Source: an uncultured Lewinella sp. (GTDB lineage Bacteria; Bacteroidota; Bacteroidia; Chitinophagales; Saprospiraceae). Taken from it: DNA of 64,000 nt. Positions within the stretch are counted from its first letter, which is position 1. Every line of letters begins with the position of its first letter. The stretch covers positions 29,403 to 93,402 of the forward strand of contig CAJXOS010000005.1 of the NCBI GenBank assembly GCA_913057725.1, written 5' to 3'. Under the pieces are notes generated by a model that saw nothing but the letters and a program-made list of their open reading frames with translations, was not told the origin of the DNA and ran no database searches. The position numbers were made by a program, and so were the translations under genes. Shown here piece by piece: positions 36,458-46,627 of this stretch.

Positions 36458-38842
36458 TTACTCATTGCGAAGCGCGTCTACTGGGTTGCGCGTTGCCGCT
36501 CGCCAGCTTTGTCCGGCAATGGTGAGGAGGGCCACCAGCAAGGCCAGGCCACCAGCCAACCCAAAAAACCACCAACTGATATCAATTCGGTAGGCGAAGT
36601 TTCCGAGCCATTGCTGCATTGCCCACCAACCTAAAGGCACCGCCAGAACAGTGGCCACAAGTACCATGACTAAGAATTCACGAGAAAGCAACATCACAAT
36701 ACCCCCCACACTAGCGCCTAGCACCTTACGAATACTGATCTCCTTGGTGCGTTGAGCCGCGGCGAAGGTAGCTAGCCCCAGAAGACCCAAGGCCGAAATA
36801 AAGATGGTAAGCAAGGTGAATAACCAGACTACCCGGGATAGACGGGTTTCACTTTCGTAAAAACTCTCTACCGTCTGATCTATAAATGTATAGTCAAAAG
36901 CTGCCTCTGGCAAATGTCGGTCAAAAAGAGTTTGCAACTCTGGCAGGATATTCTCTAGCGACTGTGGACGTACGCGTGCCAGGAGGAAATTAGGTTGGCC
37001 TCGTCCATCATCATTGTGCATAGCATAGGCCGTGATCGGATAGTGAAGCGATTCAAAATGGAAGTCTTTCACCACTCCAGTAATTCGAGTAGCAGTGCCG
37101 AACAATTGATCCGGACTACGGCCAATAGCTTCCTCTGGTGACCAGTCCAAGATGCTTACAAAATGTTCATTTACTACGAGTTCCACTACGGTGTCCCCTT
37201 CTGCCTTAGGCCCCATGAATTGACCGGCTACTAATTCCAAATCCAGTAGCTCCTCTACTCCGGGTTCAATGCGGTTGGCAGCAGCGGGATGAGGAATATT
37301 CGGTTGGTCTGGGTTGATGAGTGAATACCCACTTGTACCTATGCCAGGGAAAGCCTGCGCTCGCGAAACATTCGTTACATCTCGATGCGCCAGCACCGCC
37401 TGTACTAAGCTGTTCTTTGCTGACTCATTTGAAGACCCGGCCAGGTTAATTGCAATAACTGCATCGGCACCGTAACCAAGTTTTTTCTGACCTAAAAAGG
37501 AAATTTGCTCACGGCAAATCAGCGCTCCAGCGATCAAGGCTATACACACAACAAATTGCCCAATCACCAAACTTCTCCGTAATAGTCCCTGGCGATTTCG
37601 ACTTTGAAATTCAGGACTTAGCAGTTGTTTAGCGCTGGTACTGCCCATGGCCAATGCAGGATACAAACCAGCGACAAGGGTCACAATGGTCCAGGTAATG
37701 GGAATACTCAACCAGAGATTACCATCCATAAGTTGCCACCAATCTAGGTCGCGCTTAGTCAGTGCTGATAGTTGAGGCGAAAGCCAACTAACAAGAGCCA
37801 ATGCAAAAACAATAGAGACACCAGTCAACAGTGCTGTTTCGGTCAGAAAACGACCTATCATGTGTCTACTACTTGCTCCAACCGCCTTACTGATGCCTAC
37901 CTCTCGGAGACGTTGCTGTGAACGTGCTGTAGTGAGGTTTATATAATTGAAGCAAGCCAACAGCAACAGTACCAATGCCAAGACACCGATCATTCTTACC
38001 TGCTTAGCATTACCCAATTCACTCGTGTAACCCTGCACGATATTTTCTGAATACAAGTGCACCTCCGTCAATGGCTGCGCAAAAAGACTAAACCATTGTT
38101 CCTCCGGATCAATAGCACCATCGAGAACAGCCTTCATCTTGCGGTCTAAGCTGGCAATATCATGATTAGGCTGCATGAGCAAAAAGGTCTCAAAACTGGC
38201 ATTACTCCAATAAAGCCGGCGGTACGCCCATCCTAATGAACTTATGGCCCCTATCATATTGGGTTGCCAGGAAGAATTATCTGGCATAGCGGTAAATACG
38301 GCTGTCACTTCAAGGCTTAGCTCGTTATCCACCAGAATTTGTTTTCCGATAGGATCAGCTTGACCAAATATCCTTGCAGCAGTTTCGGTGTCAATCATTA
38401 TCGTCCCGGGTCGCTCCAAAGGAGTAAGGGCATCACCCTTAACAACTGGAATATCAAAAACGGTAGTCAGGGTAGAATCCGCCCAGAACAACATTTCTTC
38501 CTTCAGTCGTTTCTCACCATAGGCAACGGATGCTGTACGACCGAAGTTGTGATGTAGAAAACGGACATACTCCTGCACTTCCGGAATTTCTTCTACCAGA
38601 GCAGGTCCAGTAATATTGGGGGCAGTCGCCCACTGCTCAGAATCACCATCATATTCGACTGCTAGATTGACTCGTACAATACGATCCGCATGCTGGTGAT
38701 AGGCGTCAAAAGAATTCTCCTTCTGTACATACAGGAATAATGCCACAGCAGCAGCAAGCCCCACTGTAAGTCCGAGTACATTGAGCAGGGTAAAAAAGCG
38801 ATGCTTGCGCAATTGGCGCCAAGCTAGTTTTAGATGGATCAT
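36458..38842 (-). CDS. FtsX/MacB-family ABC permease 9 (promoter-distal end of array)
   Basis: 794 residues. Architecture shared by the whole array: N-terminal membrane helix (17-40), periplasmic MacB-like domain, three helices with a first coupling motif near 315, a fifth helix (~430), a second periplasmic domain, and three C-terminal helices with a second coupling motif near 700. Here motif 1 reads REVGISKAVGAS, with Ser where most have Arg; motif 2 is KEISIRKVLGAS. The protein ends NPVDALRNE. MacB-type permeases do not carry substrate across the inner membrane but use ATP in the cytosol to move periplasmic substrate or lipoprotein. Last gene of the array. Confidence 0.92.
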   Translation of the reverse strand: MIHLKLAWRQLRKHRFFTLLNVLGLTVGLAAAVALFLYVQKENSFDAYHQHADRIVRVNLAVEYDGDSEQWATAPNITGPALVEEIPEVQEYVRFLHHNFGRTASVAYGEKRLKEEMLFWADSTLTTVFDIPVVKGDALTPLERPGTIMIDTETAARIFGQADPIGKQILVDNELSLEVTAVFTAMPDNSSWQPNMIGAISSLGWAYRRLYWSNASFETFLLMQPNHDIASLDRKMKAVLDGAIDPEEQWFSLFAQPLTEVHLYSENIVQGYTSELGNAKQVRMIGVLALVLLLLACFNYINLTTARSQQRLREVGISKAVGASSRHMIGRFLTETALLTGVSIVFALALVSWLSPQLSALTKRDLDWWQLMDGNLWLSIPITWTIVTLVAGLYPALAMGSTSAKQLLSPEFQSRNRQGLLRRSLVIGQFVVCIALIAGALICREQISFLGQKKLGYGADAVIAINLAGSSNESAKNSLVQAVLAHRDVTNVSRAQAFPGIGTSGYSLINPDQPNIPHPAAANRIEPGVEELLDLELVAGQFMGPKAEGDTVVELVVNEHFVSILDWSPEEAIGRSPDQLFGTATRITGVVKDFHFESLHYPITAYAMHNDDGRGQPNFLLARVRPQSLENILPELQTLFDRHLPEAAFDYTFIDQTVESFYESETRLSRVVWLFTLLTIFISALGLLGLATFAAAQRTKEISIRKVLGASVGGIVMLLSREFLVMVLVATVLAVPLGWWAMQQWLGNFAYRIDISWWFFGLAGGLALLVALLTIAGQSWRAATRNPVDALRNE

Positions 38843-38919
38843 TGTCGCGTGATTTTTACAAGTTTAAATCAAATCAGATAGTGTATTAATGGGCTAGGCT
38901 TGACTCACCAAGAGTCGTC

Positions 38920-41367
38920 TTATTCATTATTCTTTAGTGCTTGGACAGGGTTTGCCGATGCCGCCCGTAATGCTCTTACTCCCACTGTCAACATGCCCAA
39001 TAGGAAGATGCCGCCAGCAGCCAGCAAGATCGATCCTGGTCCATAGTCAATGGCATAAGCAAAGTTTTGTAGCCATTGGGTACTACCGTACCAAACCAGA
39101 GGCGCAGCGATCACAAAAGCAATGACCATTAACCAGAGAAACTGCCTACTTAGCAAGAGTACAATTTGACTGAGCGAGGCCCCCAAGACCTTGCGCACAC
39201 CAATCTCTTTCACCCGCTCCGCTAGCAACAAGCTGATCAGGCCGAATAGCCCCAGACCAGCAATCAGCATAGCCAAGGCTGTAAACACGCTAAACAAGCG
39301 GCTCAGCTGCACCTCCGAAGCAAACAGCTGATTGTAGTCCTCATCCAGGAAGCTGTACCGCAATGGCACCCCCGGCTCAAAGGCTTCCCAGCGACTTTCC
39401 ACATGGGCAAGCGCACCACTAACATCATCACCAGTAAGGCGCACGCTGATATAGTCTTTGAAGACGAAATCTTTGAAATAGCAAAAACCAAGCGGCGGGA
39501 TTTCATCGTGCAAAGACTGTAGATGAAAGTCCTTCACCACACCAATCACTTGCAAACGCTCTTCATCATCACGCCCCTCATTTTTGATCAACATATGGCC
39601 AATCGGGTTTTCCAGATTCAGCTCCCTCACCCCTGCTTCGTTGAGGATGATCCCCAAACTATCGCGGCTACTACGAGCCTGGAAGTTGCGGCCCGCAATC
39701 ATTTCCACATCAAGTGTTGGCAGGAAGCTATCGTCTGCGAGTATCCAATTCAGGCCAGTACCATCTTCCTGCCCTTCCGGACGGAAATTGCGCATCTGGT
39801 AGCGGGTCTGTCCCGGTAGGCCATTAGAGAATCCGGCTGTAGCAATGCCAGGATGGGTTTCTAATTCTGTTTTAAAGGCGTCTTTCCGCTCATCAATCTC
39901 CCGGTCATTCTCAATGATCAAGAGGTTGTTTTTCGCAAAACCGAGTTCTTTATCTTGAAAATACTTGACCTGCTGGTAGATCGTCCAACTCCCGGCAATG
40001 AGCAGCATGGATAATCCTAGCTGGAACACTAGAAGACCATTGCGCAGGCCGCGATCAGAGACAAATTTCATCTGACGCCCACGGAGAACCTCCGCAGAGG
40101 CAAAACGACTCAGATAAATAGCTGGGTAAAGCCCGGCCAGCAGTCCTGTCAATACACTTAAGCCGGCCAACTGCAGTAGGAATTCAGGTTCCGAATAACG
40201 GGCCATATCCGCCGTCCTACCCATCCAAGTAGTAGCCACTTGGTCCCAAGTCGTAACCAGTACCAGTGCAAATAATCCAGCCAATACTCCAGTCAGCAGC
40301 GACTCCGTTAGATGCTGACGAACTAAGCTACCGTAGCTAGCGCCCATAATCTTGCGCACACCAGTTTCCGTAGCGCGGCGTGTAGCTTGGGCAGTTGCTA
40401 GATTAATGAAGTTGATAACGGCCATAAAGAGTACCAGGTAAGCCGCCCAAAGGAAGAGTTTCACGTAGGTGGCATTACCATTGGGCCTCATTTCGCGCAG
40501 GTAGTTGGAAGTAAGGTGAATGTCGGTAACAGCTTGCAGTGGGTAGTCAAAATCCACAGTTGCTAGTTGCTCTGGATTTGCTTCTGCAAACGACATATTA
40601 GCTAGCGTATACTCCTCTGCAATTTGCTTCAACTTTGCTTGCAAGCGATCTTTATCAGCACCGCTATTGGCCTTGGTGCGCAGGTAGGTATGCATGATAT
40701 TCCAGCTCCAAACCTGGTTGCGGTACAAATCGTCGGGGTAGCTAATGGAGCTCACAAGCATTTCGAACTGCAGATGGGAGTTTTCTGGCTGGTCTTCCAT
40801 GATACCCGTAATGTTCCAAGGAGTACCAGCATCCTTTCCACCCAAAAGCTGACGACCAAGAATTTCGCCTTTCTCAAAGGCCTCTTCTCCGAAGTAGCGA
40901 ATCGCTGCAGACTTAGGAAGCACCACGGAAGCCGGCTCCTTGAGTGCCGTTTCAGGGTCACCTGCCAGTAGACCGTAATCCAGCACCTTAAAGAAGTCTT
41001 CATCAGCAGCATAAGCATTCGTCTCCCGGAAGACGCGCTCGTGATCATTGTCCGCACGCATGGTGTAGTCTGACCAGTAAAACACCCGGCAGATTGCTTC
41101 TACCTCTGGGATTTGCTCACGGACGACATCCGCTAGCGGTGGTGGTGTGGTAGCGTAGCGCTCTTCCTCACCCTCAAATCCCCAGAGCGTATTTAGACGA
41201 AAAACCTCCTCTGAATTTGCGTAAAACTGATCATAACTACGCTCAAAATTGACGTGGTTCTGGATCAAAAGGAAGGTTGCTATTCCCACCGCCAAGCCCA
41301 GAACATTCAGACTGGTGGTAAGGCGGTTTTTACGCAGATAGCGAAGAGCGATTTTTAGCTTATGCAT
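38920..41367 (-). CDS. FtsX/MacB-family ABC permease 8
   Basis: 815 residues. Motif 1 is TGVRKIMGAS (about 335) with a Thr-rich preceding helix (NLATAQATRRATE); motif 2 is KEIGVRKVLGAS (about 719). First periplasmic domain starts at SYDQFYANSEEVFRLNT and carries VLDYGLLAGDPETALKEPASVVL, the segment that in MacB-type proteins forms the Sabre-like lobe. The C-terminus is NPVQALKNNE, one residue longer than its relatives. Starts 46 bp after the stop of the 98-residue ORF upstream. Confidence 0.92.
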   Translation of the reverse strand: MHKLKIALRYLRKNRLTTSLNVLGLAVGIATFLLIQNHVNFERSYDQFYANSEEVFRLNTLWGFEGEEERYATTPPPLADVVREQIPEVEAICRVFYWSDYTMRADNDHERVFRETNAYAADEDFFKVLDYGLLAGDPETALKEPASVVLPKSAAIRYFGEEAFEKGEILGRQLLGGKDAGTPWNITGIMEDQPENSHLQFEMLVSSISYPDDLYRNQVWSWNIMHTYLRTKANSGADKDRLQAKLKQIAEEYTLANMSFAEANPEQLATVDFDYPLQAVTDIHLTSNYLREMRPNGNATYVKLFLWAAYLVLFMAVINFINLATAQATRRATETGVRKIMGASYGSLVRQHLTESLLTGVLAGLFALVLVTTWDQVATTWMGRTADMARYSEPEFLLQLAGLSVLTGLLAGLYPAIYLSRFASAEVLRGRQMKFVSDRGLRNGLLVFQLGLSMLLIAGSWTIYQQVKYFQDKELGFAKNNLLIIENDREIDERKDAFKTELETHPGIATAGFSNGLPGQTRYQMRNFRPEGQEDGTGLNWILADDSFLPTLDVEMIAGRNFQARSSRDSLGIILNEAGVRELNLENPIGHMLIKNEGRDDEERLQVIGVVKDFHLQSLHDEIPPLGFCYFKDFVFKDYISVRLTGDDVSGALAHVESRWEAFEPGVPLRYSFLDEDYNQLFASEVQLSRLFSVFTALAMLIAGLGLFGLISLLLAERVKEIGVRKVLGASLSQIVLLLSRQFLWLMVIAFVIAAPLVWYGSTQWLQNFAYAIDYGPGSILLAAGGIFLLGMLTVGVRALRAASANPVQALKNNE

Positions 41368-41413
41368 GATTATAGCTTTTGATTTTGGTCAACAGTCTCG
41401 GTGTGGGGTGGCG

Positions 41414-41710
41414 CTACAAGTCCGCAAGTTTCAAGCGGCGCTTACGCTCCCAATCCTCTTTGCGGATGAAGGTGATCGGAATAAACTCTTCATTAGGTTC
41501 TCCGATGTAATACAGGGCCCAATCCTCATCATAATCATTGAGCAGATTGCGGATACACTCAACCCGGTTCACGGTAGGTATCTCACACTCTTCCCAGTAG
41601 AAGAGCTCTACTTTGTAGTGCACCTGTTGTTTTTCACCGTTGATGGTGATCTCTACTTCAATTTCCTGTTTCCCCTTGCCTTTGGGGATGGGTATAGCAA
41701 TGTGAGACAT
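41414..41710 (-). CDS. 98-residue unknown protein inside the permease array
   Basis: Soluble, charged, no signal peptide or membrane helix. Begins MSHIAIPIPKGKGKQEIEV, with predicted beta strands (EVEITINGEKQQVHYKVELFYW) and a mixed second half (VECIRNLLNDYDEDWALYYIGEP, FITFIRKEDW-type strands). Two Cys residues lie at EECEIP and VECIRN. Family not recognised. It sits between permeases 8 and 7 on the same strand with gaps of 46 and 65 bp, so it is probably in the same transcript. A small cytosolic accessory of the transporter is possible but unproven. Confidence 0.7.
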   Translation of the reverse strand: MSHIAIPIPKGKGKQEIEVEITINGEKQQVHYKVELFYWEECEIPTVNRVECIRNLLNDYDEDWALYYIGEPNEEFIPITFIRKEDWERKRRLKLADL

Positions 41711-41775
41711 GGTGTAAGGTATTTATGGTTACTAATAAATCAGTTAGTGCTGCACCAAAATTTAAAGTGCGGTTT

Positions 41776-44154
41776 CTATTCATTCTTGAGTGCCTCGACC
41801 GGATTGGCGATCGCCGCTTTGAGGCTTTGTAGGCCTACTGTAACAAAGGCAATGGAAAGGGCCAGTCCGCCGGCCACTACAAAAGTCCACCAGGCTAGGT
41901 CAATTCGATAAGCGAAATTCTCCAACCAGCCTTGCATGATCAGGTAAGCAACAGGGCAGGCCAGCAGCATGGAGATCAATACCAGCTTAATGAAGTCGGA
42001 GGAGATGAGGCCGACAATACTGGAAATTGTTGCTCCCAATACCTTACGAATACCAATCTCCCGAGAACGTTGCTCGGCAACATAAGCGGCCATGCCGAAT
42101 AGCCCCAAACAGCTAATGAAAATGGCGAGTAGGGTAAAGAACCCTCCTAGTTTTCCAAGCTGATCCTCTTCTTCAAACTTCTGAGCGTGCTGCTGATCTA
42201 CAAACTGGTAATCAAAAGGATTGACGGGGTCAAACTTGGAGTAGACACCCTCTACCGCTGCTAAGGCTGCACTGGTATTAGCACCTCCTTTCAGCTTAAT
42301 CAGGCTATGATGAGAGCGATCCGGATCAATAAAGAACATCGTTTGCTTGACGGGCGTATACGGCGACTGGGTCACCATATCTTGCACGACACCAATTATA
42401 GTATAGATCTCGTTGTCTCCCCAATCGATCTGCTGACCAATAGGATCATCAAAACCAAAGTAATCAACAGCTGCTTCGTTGATCACAAAAGCGAGGGAGT
42501 CCGTTGCGAACTCTCGTGAGAAGTCACGCCCCTGAATGATATTCCAGCCGATCACCTCTCCAAATTCTTCCGTAACGCGTAGCGTCACGAATTCATCTTG
42601 AAACTCATCTGGTTTGCCTTCCCAATCAAAGCCACTATTTGTGATATAAGTCGAAGTAATAGAGGCCTCTGCTTTAGCCGCCTCTTCTACCATTCCAGTA
42701 GCCAACAATTCTTCGCGGAAACTGGTAAATCTATCGCTGATTTGTGGACTACGTAAAGGCAGACCAATAACTCCTTCCCGGTTGAAGCCAATAGGGCGAT
42801 CCTTAGCAAACTGGGTCTGTTGGAATACCACCATTGTAGCGATGATAAGGACAATGGAAACGGCAAATTGAACGACCACCAAAGCCTGGCGAGGACGGTT
42901 CTTAATTGCTCCAACTTTACGACCACCTTTCAAGGCACTAACGGGTCTAAAGGACGACAGATACAAGGCGGGATAGCTACCAGCCAACAGCCCGGTCAGG
43001 AGGCAAAAGCCACCAAGCGTCAACCAAAACATCACATTATCGAAAGGCATTACCACCTCCTTGTCCGAAATCTCATTGAACGCCGGCAGTAAGGCCCAAA
43101 CCAAGGCTATAGCAATTCCCGCACCAGCAACGGTCAAAAGCAAAGACTCACTGTAGAACTGGCTTATCAATTGTCCGCGGCGAGAGCCCATCGTCTTACG
43201 AATGCCTACCTCACGCGCACGTTTTTCGGAACGCGCTGTACTGAGGTTCATAAAATTGATACAGGCTAACAAGAGCACAACCAAGCCAATAATGGCAAAC
43301 GAACGCACGTAAGTGATACGGCCACCAGCGCTAATTCCGTTTTCAAAATCAGAATACAACCGCCAGTCGGTCATCGGGTGCAAAAAGATTTGTGGATTAA
43401 AGCGCAGACCTTCGTCCTCCGCCATCAGGTCTTTTTTTACATCCTTGATCAGGTTAGATACTTCCGCTACATCCTCTCCTTCTTTTAGTTGGGCTACCAC
43501 GCGAAACCAGCTGTTACCCCAACTTAACCATTCCGGTAGGTCTTGCTTGTACAGCTCCCAGCTGCCAAAGAACTCAGTGCCATAGTAGGCTGCATTTTCT
43601 GGTGGATGTTCGTAAACACCGGCAATTTTGACTTCTGTTTCTTCATTCAGCGTCAGCACTTCATCGGTTGCATCAATCGTTCCAAAAAGTGTCTCTGCGG
43701 TGCGTTCTGATATCAGAATAGAATAAGGGTCATCCAGGCCAGAACGTGTACCAGCAAGCATCTTCAGCTCCAACATATGCGGTAGGGCAGCCTCCGCAAA
43801 AACACCACTGAAGTTGATTAGATTCTCCCCTTCCTTTAGCGTATGGGTGTTATTCCAGGAACTGAGTACGACATGCTCAAAGTGGCTACCGTAATTATCT
43901 CGTAGCGCTGGAGCCGTTTGTTTGGGTTGGCTCCACCAGGTTTCTACTACGCCATCAAAAGTGTTGTTTTGCATGACGTTTACGATGCGATCGTAGTTGG
44001 TGTAATACTTGTTGTGAGAAAGCTCATCTCGCAACCACAAGCCAATGATCATTGCTACTGCCAAACCTAGGGCCAAGCCTAGGATATTCAGGGCAGTAAA
44101 GAACTTGTTGTTGCGTAAATGCCGAAACGCGATTCTGATGTTTGTGGATAACAT
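41776..44154 (-). CDS. FtsX/MacB-family ABC permease 7
   Basis: 792 residues. Motif 1 is REVGIRKTMGSRRGQL (about 315), motif 2 REIGIRKVLGATISSI (about 699). Membrane helix 5 is ALVVVQFAVSIVLIIATMVVF. The first periplasmic domain begins NKYYTNYDRIVNVMQNNTFDG and has an unusual Trp-rich segment (WYE/WLSWGNSWFRV around 165). The C-terminus is NPVEALKNE. Flanked by the 98-residue ORF downstream and permease 6 upstream (47 bp). Confidence 0.92.
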   Translation of the reverse strand: MLSTNIRIAFRHLRNNKFFTALNILGLALGLAVAMIIGLWLRDELSHNKYYTNYDRIVNVMQNNTFDGVVETWWSQPKQTAPALRDNYGSHFEHVVLSSWNNTHTLKEGENLINFSGVFAEAALPHMLELKMLAGTRSGLDDPYSILISERTAETLFGTIDATDEVLTLNEETEVKIAGVYEHPPENAAYYGTEFFGSWELYKQDLPEWLSWGNSWFRVVAQLKEGEDVAEVSNLIKDVKKDLMAEDEGLRFNPQIFLHPMTDWRLYSDFENGISAGGRITYVRSFAIIGLVVLLLACINFMNLSTARSEKRAREVGIRKTMGSRRGQLISQFYSESLLLTVAGAGIAIALVWALLPAFNEISDKEVVMPFDNVMFWLTLGGFCLLTGLLAGSYPALYLSSFRPVSALKGGRKVGAIKNRPRQALVVVQFAVSIVLIIATMVVFQQTQFAKDRPIGFNREGVIGLPLRSPQISDRFTSFREELLATGMVEEAAKAEASITSTYITNSGFDWEGKPDEFQDEFVTLRVTEEFGEVIGWNIIQGRDFSREFATDSLAFVINEAAVDYFGFDDPIGQQIDWGDNEIYTIIGVVQDMVTQSPYTPVKQTMFFIDPDRSHHSLIKLKGGANTSAALAAVEGVYSKFDPVNPFDYQFVDQQHAQKFEEEDQLGKLGGFFTLLAIFISCLGLFGMAAYVAEQRSREIGIRKVLGATISSIVGLISSDFIKLVLISMLLACPVAYLIMQGWLENFAYRIDLAWWTFVVAGGLALSIAFVTVGLQSLKAAIANPVEALKNE

Positions 44155-44201
44155 AGGTTTCTGTTTTTGTCAGGTGAAAGTGGAAAACAATAAAGGCTAT
44201 A

Positions 44202-46571
44202 CTACTCCTTTCGTAAGTGCTCAGCTGGATTCATTCCCAATGCACGGAAGCTCTGTACACTCACGGTGCAAAGGGCCAAAATCAATGCTAATGCTCCGCC
44301 TATTAAGAAGACCGTCCAACTGATAGAAGCATGGTAGGCAACGGTGTCTAACCAGCGGTCGATGAAAAACCAGGCAATGGGTACCGCGAGTAGTAGTGCA
44401 ATAATGATGGGGCCAACAAAATCTGTGAGTAGCAACCCCAGCAAATGATGCGCAGACGCACCCAGTACTTTTCGGATACTGATTTCGCGCATTCTTTTCG
44501 CTACCGCAAACGCGGATAAACCGAAAATGCCCAAGCAGGAAACGAAAATGGCCAGATAGGCGAAAAAGCTGAGCAGACGACTGGTTTGTTGTTCTTCCGA
44601 ATACAAATCTCTCAAATCATCATCCAGATAGGCATAGCTCAGTGGATAGTTAGGAGAGAATCGATCCCAAGTTTGGCGAAGCGCCAGTAAGGCCTCTGCC
44701 GACTGTCCTTCTTCTGCTTCGATGGTCAAAATGCCGGGCCAGTCAGAATAGGTGATGACTAGTGGTTCTATAGCAGCATGCAAGCTGGTAAAATGGTAGT
44801 CTTCAACTACTCCAATGATTCGCTTGGGAATACTGTCAAACATAGTTAGCGTCAGTGAACGCCCCAGAGCTGTTTCGGCAGTTAAGCCAAGCTCCGTTAC
44901 GCCTCTTTCATTGATGATGGCTGCTTCTGTAGAATCGCTGGCCAGCATGGAATCGAAGTTGCGCCCTGCTACAATGGAGATATCCAATGCATCCAGATAA
45001 TCTCCCGTCGTGAAGAGCGTACGCATACGTACAGTATTATCAAACCCTTCGACTGCTAAGGTCGTGGCATCATAAAAACCGCCTGGCAGGCCCGACGCAT
45101 AGCTAACCGATCGAATACTCTGCTGATCCCGCAAGTAGTTGGCCAAACGAGTACGTTGATCATAGACATCATTATTGTAAGCCGGAGCGGTGAGTATTCC
45201 TTCGGAGTCAAACCCTAGTGGTTTTTCCTGCAGGTACGCCAGTTGATCACGGATCAATAAAGTGCTACAGATGAGGGCTATCGATAGTACAAACTGCGCT
45301 GTAACCAGCCCTCGTCGGAGCAGACCTGTACGTCGCTGATCGGCCACTAGACCAGCCTGCACCTTCATTCGACTCAAATAGCTTGCTGGGAACCAGGCGC
45401 CCAACAAAATCATGAGGCCGCAGCCTAGAACGCCTGCTAGAATCCATCCACTAATGGAGAAAGTGACTGGAATTTGGAAATCGAAATAGGTAGCAAACCG
45501 ATCAGACACCAGCAGACTAAGCAAAATGGCTAGTATCGTACTGAGTACCGCTAGCGAGCCGCCTTCCAGAAGCAATTGCCAATGAATTTGTTGGCGTTTT
45601 GCTCCTAGCGTGCGCATAACAGAAATGGTCTGCAAACGCTCCGAAGTACGAGCAGTGGTCAGGTTGATATAATTAGCACAACCGATGCCCAATAGCAATA
45701 GCGCTACCACCGCAAATATTTGCACCATGCGATAGTTACCGTGGCGCACGAAATCGTAGCGGGTATCTGCAGCAAAATAGGTATCTGTAACTGCTTCTAG
45801 TTTCAAGTCAATTCGATTGCCATTGGCTTCGAAATCATCACCGAAGTACTTATCCATGAAACCCGGCAGTTGTGGTGCCAATACACTGGCTTGGACCCCA
45901 GGTTGTAATTTCACATAGGTGCCCAAGCTGTTCCACCACCATTCAGACCACCAGGCACTGCTGCTGTAGGTATTGATAGATACCAGCACATCAAATTCCA
46001 GGTGGCTATTGCCCGGTAGCGGCGCGATAATCCCCGTTACCGTAAACGGATCAGAGGTGCCAATTTGGAAAGTCTCTCCCAACGGATCGACATTAGGTCC
46101 AAAAAAGCGTTCGGCAGCAGCCGGAGTAATAACCGCCGTGCTAGGTTGATTCAAGGCGGTAGATGCTTGTCCTCTCTGTAGAGACAAGCCAAAGAAGGCT
46201 ATGAAGTTGGAATCTACACTACAGATCTGCTCGTTAGAGAAGGTCGTATTCTCCACGCGGAGTACGGGCTCATTGAAAGGCCGTACCCGAACTACATCGG
46301 CAATCTCATGTGGGAAATCGGTTAGCAGCGCATCCTTAAATGGTGCTGATGTAACCCCAATATCGTAAGGTGCATTATTGATAGTCGAAGTTCGCAGCAA
46401 GCGATAAGTGCGATCGGGCTCCGCGAGAAACTGATCCGTCTGTAACTCACTGTATACGAACTGGCCAATCAGCAAAGCTCCAGCCATACTGATCGTTAAG
46501 CCCAAGAGGTTTAGTCCACTGAATAGTGGCCGCTTGAGTAGGTGCCTTAAGGCTAGTTTCAAATAATGCAT
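44202..46571 (-). CDS. FtsX/MacB-family ABC permease 6 (divergent first motif)
   Basis: 789 residues, the shortest of the array and the most divergent. Motif 1 reads LQTISVMRTLGAKRQQ (about 314), missing the usual E-[IV]-G-[IV]-R-K core, while motif 2 is intact (REISIRKVLGASAHHL, about 697). The C-terminus is NPAEHLRKE. If the first coupling helix is impaired, ATPase contact may be asymmetric. Second periplasmic domain contains GRNFDSMLASDSTEAAIINERG, aligned with the same segment of the other permeases. Gaps of 47 and 56 bp to its neighbours. Confidence 0.92.
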   Translation of the reverse strand: MHYLKLALRHLLKRPLFSGLNLLGLTISMAGALLIGQFVYSELQTDQFLAEPDRTYRLLRTSTINNAPYDIGVTSAPFKDALLTDFPHEIADVVRVRPFNEPVLRVENTTFSNEQICSVDSNFIAFFGLSLQRGQASTALNQPSTAVITPAAAERFFGPNVDPLGETFQIGTSDPFTVTGIIAPLPGNSHLEFDVLVSINTYSSSAWWSEWWWNSLGTYVKLQPGVQASVLAPQLPGFMDKYFGDDFEANGNRIDLKLEAVTDTYFAADTRYDFVRHGNYRMVQIFAVVALLLLGIGCANYINLTTARTSERLQTISVMRTLGAKRQQIHWQLLLEGGSLAVLSTILAILLSLLVSDRFATYFDFQIPVTFSISGWILAGVLGCGLMILLGAWFPASYLSRMKVQAGLVADQRRTGLLRRGLVTAQFVLSIALICSTLLIRDQLAYLQEKPLGFDSEGILTAPAYNNDVYDQRTRLANYLRDQQSIRSVSYASGLPGGFYDATTLAVEGFDNTVRMRTLFTTGDYLDALDISIVAGRNFDSMLASDSTEAAIINERGVTELGLTAETALGRSLTLTMFDSIPKRIIGVVEDYHFTSLHAAIEPLVITYSDWPGILTIEAEEGQSAEALLALRQTWDRFSPNYPLSYAYLDDDLRDLYSEEQQTSRLLSFFAYLAIFVSCLGIFGLSAFAVAKRMREISIRKVLGASAHHLLGLLLTDFVGPIIIALLLAVPIAWFFIDRWLDTVAYHASISWTVFLIGGALALILALCTVSVQSFRALGMNPAEHLRKE

Positions 46572-46627
46572 CCGGGTAGATTTCGTGGGTGATTAAATCT
46601 CAATCATCAGTCGGTCATCAGCATATT

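Noticed and set aside
41366..41911. Plus-strand open frame of 181 codons over the small ORF and two permease ends
   Set aside because: It overlaps the 3' and 5' ends of two well-supported minus-strand permeases and reads as antisense; the minus-strand 98-codon ORF fits the operon.
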